This document shows, piece after piece, positions 16,464 to 27,381 of a DNA stretch of 64,000 nt (positions within the stretch are counted from its first letter, which is position 1; each line of letters starts with the position of its first letter). The position numbers were made by a program, and so were the translations under genes. The notes under the pieces were generated by a model. That model was given only the letters and a program-made list of their open reading frames with translations, did not search any database and was not told the DNA's origin. Source of the DNA: Novosphingobium sp. Fuku2-ISO-50 (GTDB lineage Bacteria; Pseudomonadota; Alphaproteobacteria; Sphingomonadales; Sphingomonadaceae); contig NZ_KQ954291.1 of the NCBI RefSeq assembly GCF_001519055.1, forward strand, positions 124,001 to 188,000, written 5' to 3'.

Positions 16464-17741
16464 ATGACGAGCAGAGCCGGAGCCGTGAAGTCCGCAGAGT
16501 CTGGTGTGTCTGCAGCGCTTGCCGATACCGGGCATTTCAGCACCGGAGTCGAATCTGCGGCGGATGAAGCGCTTCGCGCCGATGCCGATCTGTCGGCGTC
16601 GGGTCCATCGCGGCGCCTGCTGGTCATCGGTATCGGCGCGGCGCTGGCATTGGCCGCCGGATGGTATGGTCTCGAACGGTTTCTTGCGCCGGTCGCCTCG
16701 GCGCAGGGCGAGGCCGGTGCGCAGACCGTGACGGTGATCGTTCCCGGCCGGATTTCCGTACAGGGCACTGTCAATGCCAGCGGTGCGCTGGCTGCGCGGC
16801 GCGATTTGCCGGTCGGCATTGCCGGCGAAGGCGGGCGTGTCGTTCAGGTGCTGGTCGATGCGGGCAGTTGGGTCGCCAAAGGTCAGGTGCTTGCCGTGGT
16901 CGATCGGTCGGTGCAGGCCGAACAGATCGCCAGCCAATCCGCCAATGTTCAGGTCGAAGAGGCCAACGCCCGCCTGGCGCAAAGCAAGCTGGATCGCTCG
17001 CTCAAACTTGTCGCCAACGGGTTCATTTCCAATGCCGACATCGAACAGCTTGTCGCCACGCGTGATGCCGCGGCGGCGCAAGTGCGCGTGTCGCGCGCGA
17101 CGCTGGCCCAATTGCGCGCCAGCGCGGCGCGTCTGAATGTCGTCGCGCCCGAAGCCGGGCTGGTGCTGACCCGGCAGGTCGAACCCGGCCAGATTGTCAG
17201 CTCGGGCAGCGGTACGCTGTTTCGTATCGCCAAGGACGGCGAGCTGGAAATGCAGGCGCGCCTGTCGGAAAGCAATCTTGCGCGCATGGCGGTCGGCGAT
17301 CCCGCCGATATCGTGCCGGTGGGGACGACGCAGCATTATACCGGGCATGTCTGGCAATTGGCGCCGACGATCGATGCGACATCGCGTCAGGGGATTGCGC
17401 GCATTGCACTGCCTTTTGACAAGGCGCTGCGTCCCGGCGGATTTGCCACTGCGACATTGCGTTCGGGGACGACGATCGCGCCGGTCCTGCCCGAATCGGC
17501 GATCCTGTCCGATGCCAACGGCCCCTTTGTCTTTGTTGTCGGGGTGGGCGACAAAGTCGAGCGCCGCGCGGTCGAAACCGGCGATGTCACCCCGGCGGGG
17601 ATTACCGTGCTCAAAGGACTGGCCGGCAATGAACGCATCGTGCTGCGGGCTGGCGGGTTCCTCAATCCGGGCGACAAAGTGCGGCCGGTAAAGGGGCCGC
17701 CCATAACAGGACCGGGTGGCGCCGTTGCGGCGGCGCACTGA
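16464..17741 (+). CDS. RND efflux periplasmic adaptor subunit
   Basis: HlyD/MFP-family adaptor linking an inner-membrane RND pump to an outer-membrane channel. From ATG 16464 the product is 425 residues: about 50 unusual Ser/Ala/Asp-rich residues, one membrane anchor (LLVIGIGAALALAAGWYGL), a lipoyl half-motif (AGEGGRVVQVLVDAGSWVAKG), a short helical hairpin, second lipoyl half (VVAPEAGLVLTRQVEPGQIV) and beta-barrel. A GTG at 16422 would add 14 residues. The permease follows 21 bases later. No outer-membrane factor gene is adjacent. Confidence 0.9.
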   Translation: MTSRAGAVKSAESGVSAALADTGHFSTGVESAADEALRADADLSASGPSRRLLVIGIGAALALAAGWYGLERFLAPVASAQGEAGAQTVTVIVPGRISVQGTVNASGALAARRDLPVGIAGEGGRVVQVLVDAGSWVAKGQVLAVVDRSVQAEQIASQSANVQVEEANARLAQSKLDRSLKLVANGFISNADIEQLVATRDAAAAQVRVSRATLAQLRASAARLNVVAPEAGLVLTRQVEPGQIVSSGSGTLFRIAKDGELEMQARLSESNLARMAVGDPADIVPVGTTQHYTGHVWQLAPTIDATSRQGIARIALPFDKALRPGGFATATLRSGTTIAPVLPESAILSDANGPFVFVVGVGDKVERRAVETGDVTPAGITVLKGLAGNERIVLRAGGFLNPGDKVRPVKGPPITGPGGAVAAAH

Positions 17742-17762
17742 CCGGGCGGCGAGGATAGCCCC

Positions 17763-20700
17763 ATGAATTTTCGCAACTTGTCGGCGTGGTCGATCCGCAA
17801 CCCGGTGGTGCCGATCGTGCTGTTCTTCGGGCTGACCATCCTGGGCGTGTTTTCGTTCGCGATGATGAAAGTCCAGAATCAGCCGGACATCGAATTTCCG
17901 ATGGTCATCGTCTCGATCACGCAGCCGGGCGCTGCGCCGACCGAGATCGAAAACCAGATCACCCAGAAAATCGAATCGAGCGTTCGCACCATCGCGGGTG
18001 TCGACACGATCACGTCCACCGCCGAGGAAGGGCAGACCACCACCCAGGTCCAGTTCAAGATCGGGCAGGACATCAACGCTGCGGTCAATGAAGTGAAGAA
18101 CGCGGTTGACCGGGTGCGCGGCGAATTGCCCGAAGGCATTCTCGAACCGCAAGTGTTCAAGGCCGAAACCTCGTCGGAGCCGATCGCCTATTTCGCGGTC
18201 TCGGCCGACGACATGACCATCGAACAGCTGTCGTGGTTTATCGATGACACCGTGGCCAAGCGGCTGCTGACGATACCGGGCATGGCCGAAGTGAAACGGC
18301 TGGGCGGCGTCGATCGCGAAATCACCGTTACGCTCGACCCGGCGCGGATGATGGCGCAGGGCATTACCGCGACCGAGATCAACGCCGCGCTGCGGCAGGT
18401 CAATATCAATGCCGCAGGCGGCCGCGCCGAAGTCGCCGGATCGCGCCAGGCCGTGCGAGTGCTCGGCAATTCGCGCACCGCGTTCGATTTGTCGCAGATC
18501 GAAGTCGGGCTGGCGGCGGGCCATACCGTGCGACTGGCCGATGTCGCCGACGTGCGCGATGCCTATAGCGAGATCACCTCGATCTCGAAGTTCAAGGGCA
18601 AGCCGGTGGTGACCTTCAGCATCGCCCGCGCGCGCGGCGAATCCGACGTTTCGGTCTATGATGCGACGGTCAAAGAGCTGAAAAAGATCGAAAAGGATCA
18701 ATCCGGCGGCGTCCATTTCGAAAATCTTTTCAATTCCGTGACTTATACTCGCGATCAGTATCACACGTCGATGTCGTCGATGGTCGAAGGCGCGGTGCTG
18801 GCGGTTATCGTCGTGTTCTTCTTCCTGCGCGACTGGCGCTCGACGATCGTCTCGGCGCTGGCCATCCCGCTGTCGTCGATTCCGACGTTCTGGGTGATGA
18901 GCCTGATGGGCTTTACGCTCAACACGATGTCGCTGCTTGCGCTCGGGCTGGTGGCGGGTGTGCTGGTCGATGATGCCATCGTCGAGATCGAAAACATCGT
19001 GCGGCATATCCGCATGGGCAAGACACCGTATCAGGCGGCGATCGACGCTGCTGACGAAATCGGCCTTGCGGTGGTTGCCACGACATTCTCGATCGTCGCG
19101 GTGTTCCTGCCGGTGGCGCTGATGCCCGGCGTTTCGGGGCAGTTTTTCAAGAACTTCGGCATGACCGTGGTTGTCGCGGTACTGTTCTCGCTGCTGGTCG
19201 CGCGCATGATCACACCGATGGTCGCCGCCTATTTCATGACGTCGAAGGGCGAAGAGGAACATGGCGGCGGCGTTTGGATGGACCGCTACATGGCGGTGCT
19301 GCACTGGTCGCTCGATACCGGCAAGGCGGCGGCGCGGCGCGTCGGTCTGGAGCCGCGGCGCAGCGCGTGGTGGTATCCGGCGGTGCCTGCGCTGATCGGC
19401 GTTGTTGCAACAGGCGTGTTCGTCGCCGCGTTCAGGGCGATCTACAAGCCGCTGTCGCTGATGACGCTGCCAGGGGCGGTTGCACCGGTCGCGGCGCTGA
19501 CCGGCGGGGCGCTGGGCGCAATCCTGGCGATGATCGCCGGCAGCGCGCTGGCGCGAATCGGCGGCGGGCCCCTCGCGATCTGGTTCAACTGGATCCGGCT
19601 GCGCATCAGGGCGCGGCTGGTCGATCACCGCTTGTGGATGATGGGCATCGGCTTTGGCGCGCTGGTCCTGACATTCGTGCTGATGGCGGCGCTGCCCACG
19701 CAGTTTTTTCCCGATACCGATGTCAACGAGAGTGAAATCGACATCGAGATGGTGCCCGGCACGACGATTGCGCAGACCGAGGCCAAAGTCGACGAAGTGC
19801 TCGGCCTGATCGCGCATCAACAGGAAGTCGCAATCGCGCTGGAGGCCATAAAGGAAGCCAAAGGCCAGATTTATATCCAGTTGCGTCCCGACCGCCATCG
19901 CACGTCTGTCCGGTTCGAACGCGATCTGACGCCCGTGCTGCAAAAGGTTGCTGATGCGCGGGTCAGCTTTGCCAACCAGAACGGGGCAGGGCCGGGCAGC
20001 GGATCGGGCCGCGCGATCAGCGTGATGCTGGCGGGATCCGACCCCGACTTGCTTCAGCGCACCGCGCAAACGCTCGTCACCCAGATGACCGGGCTCAAAC
20101 AGGTGGTCGGCCCGCGCATCAGCGCCGATTTGCGTCGGCCGGAAATCGTGATCACCCCGCATTTCGACCTTGCCGCTTCGCTCGGGGTGACGACACAGAC
20201 CCTGAGCCAGGTGATCCGCATCGCGACACAGGGCGAAATCAACCAGAACAGCGCGAAATTCTCGCTGTCGGACCGTCAGGTGCCGATCCGGGTCAAGCTG
20301 CCGGCCGAATCGCGGCGCGATCTGACCACGCTGGAAAACCTCCCGGTGCCGACCGTGTCCGGCGATTCGGTTCCGTTGTCCCGCGTCGCGACGATCGGTT
20401 TCGGGTCAGGCCCGACCTCGATCCAGCGCTATAATCAAAGCCGACGCGTGTTCGTCGGCGCCGATTTGCCGCCGGGCGTGGTAAAGGGCTCCGCGATGGA
20501 CGCGATCAATCGCCTGCCGATCATGCTCCATTTGCCCGACGGGGTGTCCAACACCGCCGCCGGCGAAGACCGGTTTCAGGCGGAACTGATGCGCAATTTC
20601 GGGGCGGCGCTCGGGGCGGGGATCCTGCTGGTGTTTTCGGTGCTGGTGCTGCTCTATCACCGCTTCATTTCGCCGCTGGTCAACATGGCCTCGCTGTTCC

Positions 20701-21179
20701 TGGCCCCGCTTGGCGGTCTTGTGCTGTTGGCGATTACGGGCAGTCCGATCTCGTTGCCGGTGTTCATCGGCATGTTGATGCTGTTCGGCATTGTCGCCAA
20801 GAACTCGATCCTGCTGATCGACTTTGCGCTTGAGGAAATGGCCGTGGGCAAGCCGAGGCACGAGGCCATCATCGAAGCCGGGCACAAACGGGCGCAGCCG
20901 ATCGTGATGACGACGGTGGCCATGGTCGCCGGGATGGTGCCGACCGCGCTGTCGCTGGGCGGCGATGGCGGCTGGCGTGCGCCGATGGGGATCGTGGTGA
21001 TGGGCGGGTTGTCGCTGTCGACGCTGTTGACGCTGCTGATCGTACCGGCCGGGTTCAGTCTGGCCGACGGGATGGAAAAGCGGGTTGGGCCCTGGCTGGC
21101 GCGGCGCGTGCTGTCGCATGGGCATCACGAAGGGGCGTCGCCGCCCCGATTGCAAGCGGCTCAGAACCCGGCGGAGTGA
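17763..21179 (+). CDS. RND efflux permease with extra membrane insertion
   Basis: Proton-driven exporter of the AcrB/MdtB superfamily. The 1138-residue protein shows the N-terminal IRNPVVPIVLFF, periplasmic pore domains, and the proton-relay Asp pair in helix 4 (GVLVDDAIVEIENIV, about residue 403). Typical members have about 1020-1050 residues; here about 100 extra residues lie between helix 6 and the second half (about 520-615), containing two extra hydrophobic stretches (YPAVPALIGVVATGVFVAAF and a Gly/Ala-rich one) before the normal helix 7. An even number keeps topology unchanged. Substrate unknown. Confidence 0.92.
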   Translation: MNFRNLSAWSIRNPVVPIVLFFGLTILGVFSFAMMKVQNQPDIEFPMVIVSITQPGAAPTEIENQITQKIESSVRTIAGVDTITSTAEEGQTTTQVQFKIGQDINAAVNEVKNAVDRVRGELPEGILEPQVFKAETSSEPIAYFAVSADDMTIEQLSWFIDDTVAKRLLTIPGMAEVKRLGGVDREITVTLDPARMMAQGITATEINAALRQVNINAAGGRAEVAGSRQAVRVLGNSRTAFDLSQIEVGLAAGHTVRLADVADVRDAYSEITSISKFKGKPVVTFSIARARGESDVSVYDATVKELKKIEKDQSGGVHFENLFNSVTYTRDQYHTSMSSMVEGAVLAVIVVFFFLRDWRSTIVSALAIPLSSIPTFWVMSLMGFTLNTMSLLALGLVAGVLVDDAIVEIENIVRHIRMGKTPYQAAIDAADEIGLAVVATTFSIVAVFLPVALMPGVSGQFFKNFGMTVVVAVLFSLLVARMITPMVAAYFMTSKGEEEHGGGVWMDRYMAVLHWSLDTGKAAARRVGLEPRRSAWWYPAVPALIGVVATGVFVAAFRAIYKPLSLMTLPGAVAPVAALTGGALGAILAMIAGSALARIGGGPLAIWFNWIRLRIRARLVDHRLWMMGIGFGALVLTFVLMAALPTQFFPDTDVNESEIDIEMVPGTTIAQTEAKVDEVLGLIAHQQEVAIALEAIKEAKGQIYIQLRPDRHRTSVRFERDLTPVLQKVADARVSFANQNGAGPGSGSGRAISVMLAGSDPDLLQRTAQTLVTQMTGLKQVVGPRISADLRRPEIVITPHFDLAASLGVTTQTLSQVIRIATQGEINQNSAKFSLSDRQVPIRVKLPAESRRDLTTLENLPVPTVSGDSVPLSRVATIGFGSGPTSIQRYNQSRRVFVGADLPPGVVKGSAMDAINRLPIMLHLPDGVSNTAAGEDRFQAELMRNFGAALGAGILLVFSVLVLLYHRFISPLVNMASLFLAPLGGLVLLAITGSPISLPVFIGMLMLFGIVAKNSILLIDFALEEMAVGKPRHEAIIEAGHKRAQPIVMTTVAMVAGMVPTALSLGGDGGWRAPMGIVVMGGLSLSTLLTLLIVPAGFSLADGMEKRVGPWLARRVLSHGHHEGASPPRLQAAQNPAE

Positions 21180-22456
21180 CACCCCTGCAAGCCTCGCCGG
21201 GGCCACCTCCCCGCGCAGCGGTGGCGCTGTTTCCGGCAGATCCCGGTCGGCGTATGCGCATGGTCGCGACGGCGCTGCTGGTGCTGATGGCCGGGCTGTT
21301 CGTGCTGGCCCGCCATCTGGCCGTGCGCGAGGCCGGCTGGGGCTATGCCGCCGCATTTGCCGAAGCGGCGATGGTCGGCGGGCTTGCCGACTGGTTTGCG
21401 GTAACCGCGCTGTTTCGCCGACCGCTCGGCCTGCCGATCCCGCATACCGCGATCATTCCCGCCAACAAGGATCGCATCGCCGACAGCATGGCCGCTTTCC
21501 TGCGCGCCAATTTCCTGACTCCCCAGGTGGTCGCGCGGCGGCTCTATCGCTTTGACGCGGCGGGTGTGCTGGGCGGCTATCTGGCCAATTCGGGCACGAT
21601 CGTGCCGGGGCGGATCGGCGACAGCCTGACCAGTCTGGTCGCCGACGTTCTGGAAACGCTCGATCCGGACAAAGTCGGCCGTCCGGTCAAGACGTTGCTC
21701 AAGGGGCAGATCGACCGGATCGATCTGGCCCCCTTGCTTGGTCAGATCCTGGCGGGGATGATGGCCGACGGGCGGCACATGCCGGTCATCGAAGGCCTGT
21801 TGCGCCGCGCCGGCACACTGCTCGAAGCCAACGAGCCTGTGCTCCGGGGCATGATCCGCGATCGCGCGGGCACGCTGATGCGGTGGACGCGGCTTGACGA
21901 TCGGCTGGCCAATGCCTTGCTCGATGCGCTTTATGCGGTGCTTGCCGAAACCGTGGTCGATCCGGATCATCCCTTGCGGCGCAAGATCGATGAAACGCTG
22001 ACGCAACTTGCCGACGATCTGGTCCACGATCCCGCGATGGCTGCGCGGGTGGCCCGGTTGAAGGCCGAGGCGCTGGCCAATCCCGCTTTTACCGCCTGGC
22101 TCGATGCCTTGTGGGAGCGCAGCCGCACCGGCCTGATCGCGATGTTGCGCGCGCCCGGGGGCGTGCATGAGGGCATGTCCGGTCTGGCCGGGTTTGGCCG
22201 CGCGCTGGGCGAAGACGGCGCCTTGCGTGCGATGGTCAATCGCTTTGCCCGCCGTTCGCTGACCGGCCTCGCCAGTCGTCATGGCGACGACATTGTGCGG
22301 ATCGTGTCCGAAACCGTGCGCCGCTGGGACGCGCGCACGGTCACCCGCCGGATCGAAAGCGCGGTGGGGCGCGATCTGCAGTTCATCCGCATCAACGGCA
22401 CGCTCGTCGGCGGGCTGGTCGGATTGGCGTTGCACGCGCTCGAACGCTTCATCTAG
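21176..22456 (+). CDS. DUF445 family membrane protein (YjiN-like)
   Basis: A 426-residue protein of the DUF445 family, function not established. It has a hydrophobic pair near the N-terminus (VATALLVLMAGLFVLARHLA and GGLADWFAVTALFRRPLGLP, the family hallmark), NKDRIADSMAAFLRANFL, a long helical middle, and a closing membrane helix (INGTLVGGLVGLALHAL). The GTG start overlaps the permease stop as GTGA, with GGAG just before it, so the three genes from 16464 form one operon. Confidence 0.88.
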   Translation: MTPLQASPGPPPRAAVALFPADPGRRMRMVATALLVLMAGLFVLARHLAVREAGWGYAAAFAEAAMVGGLADWFAVTALFRRPLGLPIPHTAIIPANKDRIADSMAAFLRANFLTPQVVARRLYRFDAAGVLGGYLANSGTIVPGRIGDSLTSLVADVLETLDPDKVGRPVKTLLKGQIDRIDLAPLLGQILAGMMADGRHMPVIEGLLRRAGTLLEANEPVLRGMIRDRAGTLMRWTRLDDRLANALLDALYAVLAETVVDPDHPLRRKIDETLTQLADDLVHDPAMAARVARLKAEALANPAFTAWLDALWERSRTGLIAMLRAPGGVHEGMSGLAGFGRALGEDGALRAMVNRFARRSLTGLASRHGDDIVRIVSETVRRWDARTVTRRIESAVGRDLQFIRINGTLVGGLVGLALHALERFI

Positions 22457-22489
22457 CGTGCCTTGATTTGATATTATTCCATTAAATAA

Positions 22490-22513
22490 GACAGTTATCG
22501 CAATCAAACTGTC
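22490..22513. promoter_or_regulatory. 7-bp dyad in AT-rich leader of the TonB receptor gene
   Basis: GACAGTT (22490-22496) and AACTGTC (22507-22513) form an inverted repeat with a ten-base spacer, in the only AT-rich patch of this region (22463-22513). It is about 80 bases upstream of the receptor start, suiting an operator; a weak terminator for the gene before is the alternative. Confidence 0.4.
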
Positions 22514-22591
22514 GCCATCCTGTCATGCCCGCTGCCTAATCGCCCGGTTCGCCGCGCAAGACGGCGCATCCTTTGCCCCAGGGAGCATGAC

Positions 22592-25120
22592 ATGACTTTT
22601 TCGCAGACGCTTCGCGCGTCGCTGTCTCTCGCCGCCTTGATTGTTGCTTCGCAAGCCGGCCTTGCCCGCGCCGACGAAGCTCCGGTGACCGCCGCTCCTG
22701 CCGCAGACGCGGGCGAAGCGATTGTCGTCACGGCCAAGACGACACGTTCGGCCACGGCCGTCACGGCGGCGGAAATTCAGAAGATCCTGCCCGGCGTCTC
22801 GCCTTTGAAGGCGATCGAAACGCTGCCCGGCGTGCTCTACATTTCCGCCGATCCCTGGGGCAACAACGAACAGAACGCCCAGATCTTCATTCACGGCTTC
22901 AATTACCAGCAGCTCGGCTACACGCTCGACGGTCTGCCGCTGGGTGATCAGAACTATGGCAATTACAACGGCCTGTCGCCGCAGCGCGCGGTGATTTCCG
23001 AAGCGGTCGGCCGGGTCGTGGTTTCGACCGGCGCGGGCGATCTCGGCACCGCCTCGACCAGCAATCTGGGCGGCGCGATCGAGACCTTTACCGCCGATCC
23101 CAAGGCAAAGCTTGGGCTCGATCTGGCGGAAACCGTTGGCAGCTACGGCACTTCGCGCACGTATGGCCGCCTCGATCTGGGTACGTTTGGCGAAGGCAAG
23201 AACACCACCGCCTATATCGCGGTGGCGCGCCAGCGCGCGCGCGCATGGGATTTCAACGGTGTGCAGGGCGGCTGGCAGGTCAATGCCAAGCTCGTGCATG
23301 ACGACAGCGTGGGCAAGCTGACCGCCTATTTCGACTATTCGCAAAAGACCGAGCCGAACGAAGATGCGACCACTTTTCGCATTCCGGCGACGACTGCAGC
23401 GCAAGGCTATACGCCGTATACCCGGCCTTACGGCTATCCCAACTTTTCGGCCTATCAGTCGTATCTTGATGCCTATGGCAACACGCCCGCGGCGCAGGGC
23501 GGCAACTACAACAACTATTACTCCGACGCGCAGCGCACCGACTATCTCGGCTATCTGAAGTACGAAGCGCATGTCTCGGACAAGCTGACCTGGTCGAACC
23601 AGGTCTATTTCCACCATAACGACGGCGTGGGCGTCGTCGCCGGGCCGGTGGGCCAGTCGATCACCGTGGTTCAGGCCTATCTCGACCCGAACTATGCGAC
23701 CGATGCCCATTTCGGCGGCAACAGCAACGGCAGCGCTGCCACCGGCAACCCGGCCACCAATGCCGCGCTTGGCGCTGCACTGGTCGCGGCGACGGGCGGT
23801 TCGGGGCTGGTGATCCGCACCACCGAATATCGCATCGAGCGCGAAGGTTTCCTGTCCAGCCTCCATCTCGATCTTGGCGCGCATCAGATCGAACTGGGCG
23901 GCTGGTTCGAACATAACAGCGCAACGCAATGGCGCCGCTGGTATGGCGCCGACGTGACGAATCCCGGCAGCTTCAGCCCATATATCCGCCCCACCAACCC
24001 GCTGTTCACGCAGTATCAGGGCGAAGCGCGGGTCGAAGAGCTGCAACTCCATCTGCAGGACGCCTGGCGCGTGACCGAGCGCCTGGCGATCGAAGCGGGG
24101 CTCAAGACGAGCGCGCAATGGGCCAATGGCTGGTATCCGATCCAGCCTGCGCAGGGATCGCTGTCGGGCCTGTCGGTCGGCGGCCTGCCGCAGGGCCGGA
24201 TCAATACGCTGCGCTGGTTCCTGCCGGCGTTTGGCGCGAAATATGACCTGACGCCGCACGAGCAGCTTTATCTCAACGTGCAGAAGAACTTGCGCCAGTA
24301 CATGACCTATCTCGGCGGCGGCGGGTTGTCGCCGTGGGCCGCCGGCGGCCAGGCCGCGTTTGATGCTTTTGCCGGCCAGGGCAAACCCGAAGAAAGCTGG
24401 ACCTACGAAGTCGGCCTGCGCACTCGCCGCAACTTTGACAGCGCGGTGTTTTCGGGCATCGAGGCCCAGGTCAATTACTACCACGTGGCCTTCAGCAACC
24501 GCCAGCTGGCGCTCAGCACCAACCCGGGCGGTATCGCCGGCAGCGGCATCACCGGCGGCACTTCGATCCTGGTCAATGTCGGCTCGGTCCATACCGACGG
24601 CATCGACGGCGCCTTTACGCTGCACTTCGGGCCGCACGCCTCGCTCTACAACGCGGCATCGTGGAACCGCTCGACTTATCAGAGCGACTATAACACGACC
24701 GCTTACGGCATCGGCGCGGCGACCGGCAGCTGCATCGGCGGCTATGCCGTGACGGGCGGCGTTGTGCCGACGTGCGGCAAAGTCATCCCCGGCACGCCGA
24801 CCTGGATGAACAAGACGGTCGCCTCGCTCAATATCGGCCCGGTCGAATTGCAGGCGATCGGCGATTATGTCGGCAAGCGCTATGCGACCTATACCAACGA
24901 TACCAGCGTGCCGTCGTATTTCCTCGCTTCGGCGCGGGTAACGGTACACCTGCCCGCCGAAGCGCTGCATGTCGCCAAGGCCGATCTCAGCCTCAATGTC
25001 ACCAATATCGCCGATGCCACCGGCACCTCGACGATTTCGGTCGGATCGGCGACCAACAGCTATTCGGCCTATCCGATCGCCCCGCGTCAGTGGTTCCTGA
25101 CTTTCGGGCTCGGCTTCTGA
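22592..25120 (+). CDS. TonB-dependent outer-membrane receptor
   Basis: Active importer across the outer membrane. The 842-residue protein has a signal peptide (LSLAALIVASQAGLARA), a TonB-box-like EAIVVTAKT (about residue 42), a plug domain with LETLPGV-type IETLPGVLYIS and FIHGFNYQQLGYTLDGLPL, and a 22-strand barrel rich in Tyr/Asn ending in the terminal Phe (FLTFGLGF). The extracellular loops are Gly/Asn/Tyr-rich. The substrate cannot be told from the neighbours. GGGAG precedes ATG 22592. The likely energiser is the TonB operon at 50.9 kb, or another elsewhere. Confidence 0.93.
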   Translation: MTFSQTLRASLSLAALIVASQAGLARADEAPVTAAPAADAGEAIVVTAKTTRSATAVTAAEIQKILPGVSPLKAIETLPGVLYISADPWGNNEQNAQIFIHGFNYQQLGYTLDGLPLGDQNYGNYNGLSPQRAVISEAVGRVVVSTGAGDLGTASTSNLGGAIETFTADPKAKLGLDLAETVGSYGTSRTYGRLDLGTFGEGKNTTAYIAVARQRARAWDFNGVQGGWQVNAKLVHDDSVGKLTAYFDYSQKTEPNEDATTFRIPATTAAQGYTPYTRPYGYPNFSAYQSYLDAYGNTPAAQGGNYNNYYSDAQRTDYLGYLKYEAHVSDKLTWSNQVYFHHNDGVGVVAGPVGQSITVVQAYLDPNYATDAHFGGNSNGSAATGNPATNAALGAALVAATGGSGLVIRTTEYRIEREGFLSSLHLDLGAHQIELGGWFEHNSATQWRRWYGADVTNPGSFSPYIRPTNPLFTQYQGEARVEELQLHLQDAWRVTERLAIEAGLKTSAQWANGWYPIQPAQGSLSGLSVGGLPQGRINTLRWFLPAFGAKYDLTPHEQLYLNVQKNLRQYMTYLGGGGLSPWAAGGQAAFDAFAGQGKPEESWTYEVGLRTRRNFDSAVFSGIEAQVNYYHVAFSNRQLALSTNPGGIAGSGITGGTSILVNVGSVHTDGIDGAFTLHFGPHASLYNAASWNRSTYQSDYNTTAYGIGAATGSCIGGYAVTGGVVPTCGKVIPGTPTWMNKTVASLNIGPVELQAIGDYVGKRYATYTNDTSVPSYFLASARVTVHLPAEALHVAKADLSLNVTNIADATGTSTISVGSATNSYSAYPIAPRQWFLTFGLGF

Positions 25121-25152
25121 TCCCCTCTCGGCGGTCCCCTCACCGCCGCGTG

Positions 25153-25199
25153 AAAGGCCGGGCAGCTTCCTCAAGCGGAGTTGCCCGGCCTTTTTTTGT
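25153..25199 (+). terminator. rho-independent terminator of the TonB receptor gene
   Basis: AAAGGCCGGGCA (25153-25164) pairs with TGCCCGGCCTTT (25182-25193) and runs into TTTT. It lies 32 bases after the receptor stop. Confidence 0.93.
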
Positions 25200-25210
25200 C
25201 GCGAAAGATC

Positions 25211-25248
25211 AAAGAAAAGGGCCGGAAAGGTTTCCCCTTTCCGGCCCT
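25211..25248 (-). terminator. rho-independent terminator of groESL
   Basis: AGGGCCGGAAAGG (25218-25230) and its perfect complement (25236-25248) enclose a five-base loop. Read leftward from groEL the stem is followed by TTTTCTTT (25211-25218 on the plus strand as AAAGAAAA), the expected U-tract. Confidence 0.9.
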
Positions 25249-25282
25249 GTTTCTTGTACCGTTCGGCAGGTTGGCGCGGACC

Positions 25283-27254
<1,972 letters not shown>

Positions 27255-27318
27255 GGATTGCTCCCTCTTCCAATTCATCAATCGGCCGCAATGGGCCGGA
27301 TCGGTGTTGCAAAACTGT

Positions 27319-27345
27319 CTGGCACTCGGAGCTGCCGAGTGCCAG
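27319..27345 (-). promoter_or_regulatory. CIRCE element (HrcA operator) of groESL
   Basis: CTGGCACTC (27319-27327), nine bases, then GAGTGCCAG (27337-27345): a perfect 9-bp inverted repeat matching the CIRCE consensus except that the terminal TTA/TAA is CTG/CAG. It lies 65 bases upstream of the groES start. Confidence 0.92.
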
Positions 27346-27352
27346 CAGGCGG

Positions 27353-27381
27353 GATATGGGTGCGTCGAAGGGGGGCGTCAA
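27353..27381 (-). promoter_or_regulatory. probable groESL promoter, overlapping the MATE stop codon
   Basis: On the minus strand TTGACG (27381-27376), 17 bases, then CATATC (27358-27353). The -10 ends seven bases before CIRCE, so HrcA would cover the transcription start. The same bases also resemble an alphaproteobacterial sigma-32 promoter (CTTG at 27382-27379, CCCATAT about 18 bases on). The TGA inside TTGACG is the stop codon of the MATE gene. Confidence 0.7.

Noticed and set aside
15837..20162. 1441-codon open frame on the minus strand across the RND genes
   Set aside because: Arg/His/Asp-rich translation without motifs; it is the antisense of well-supported genes, a normal effect of high GC.
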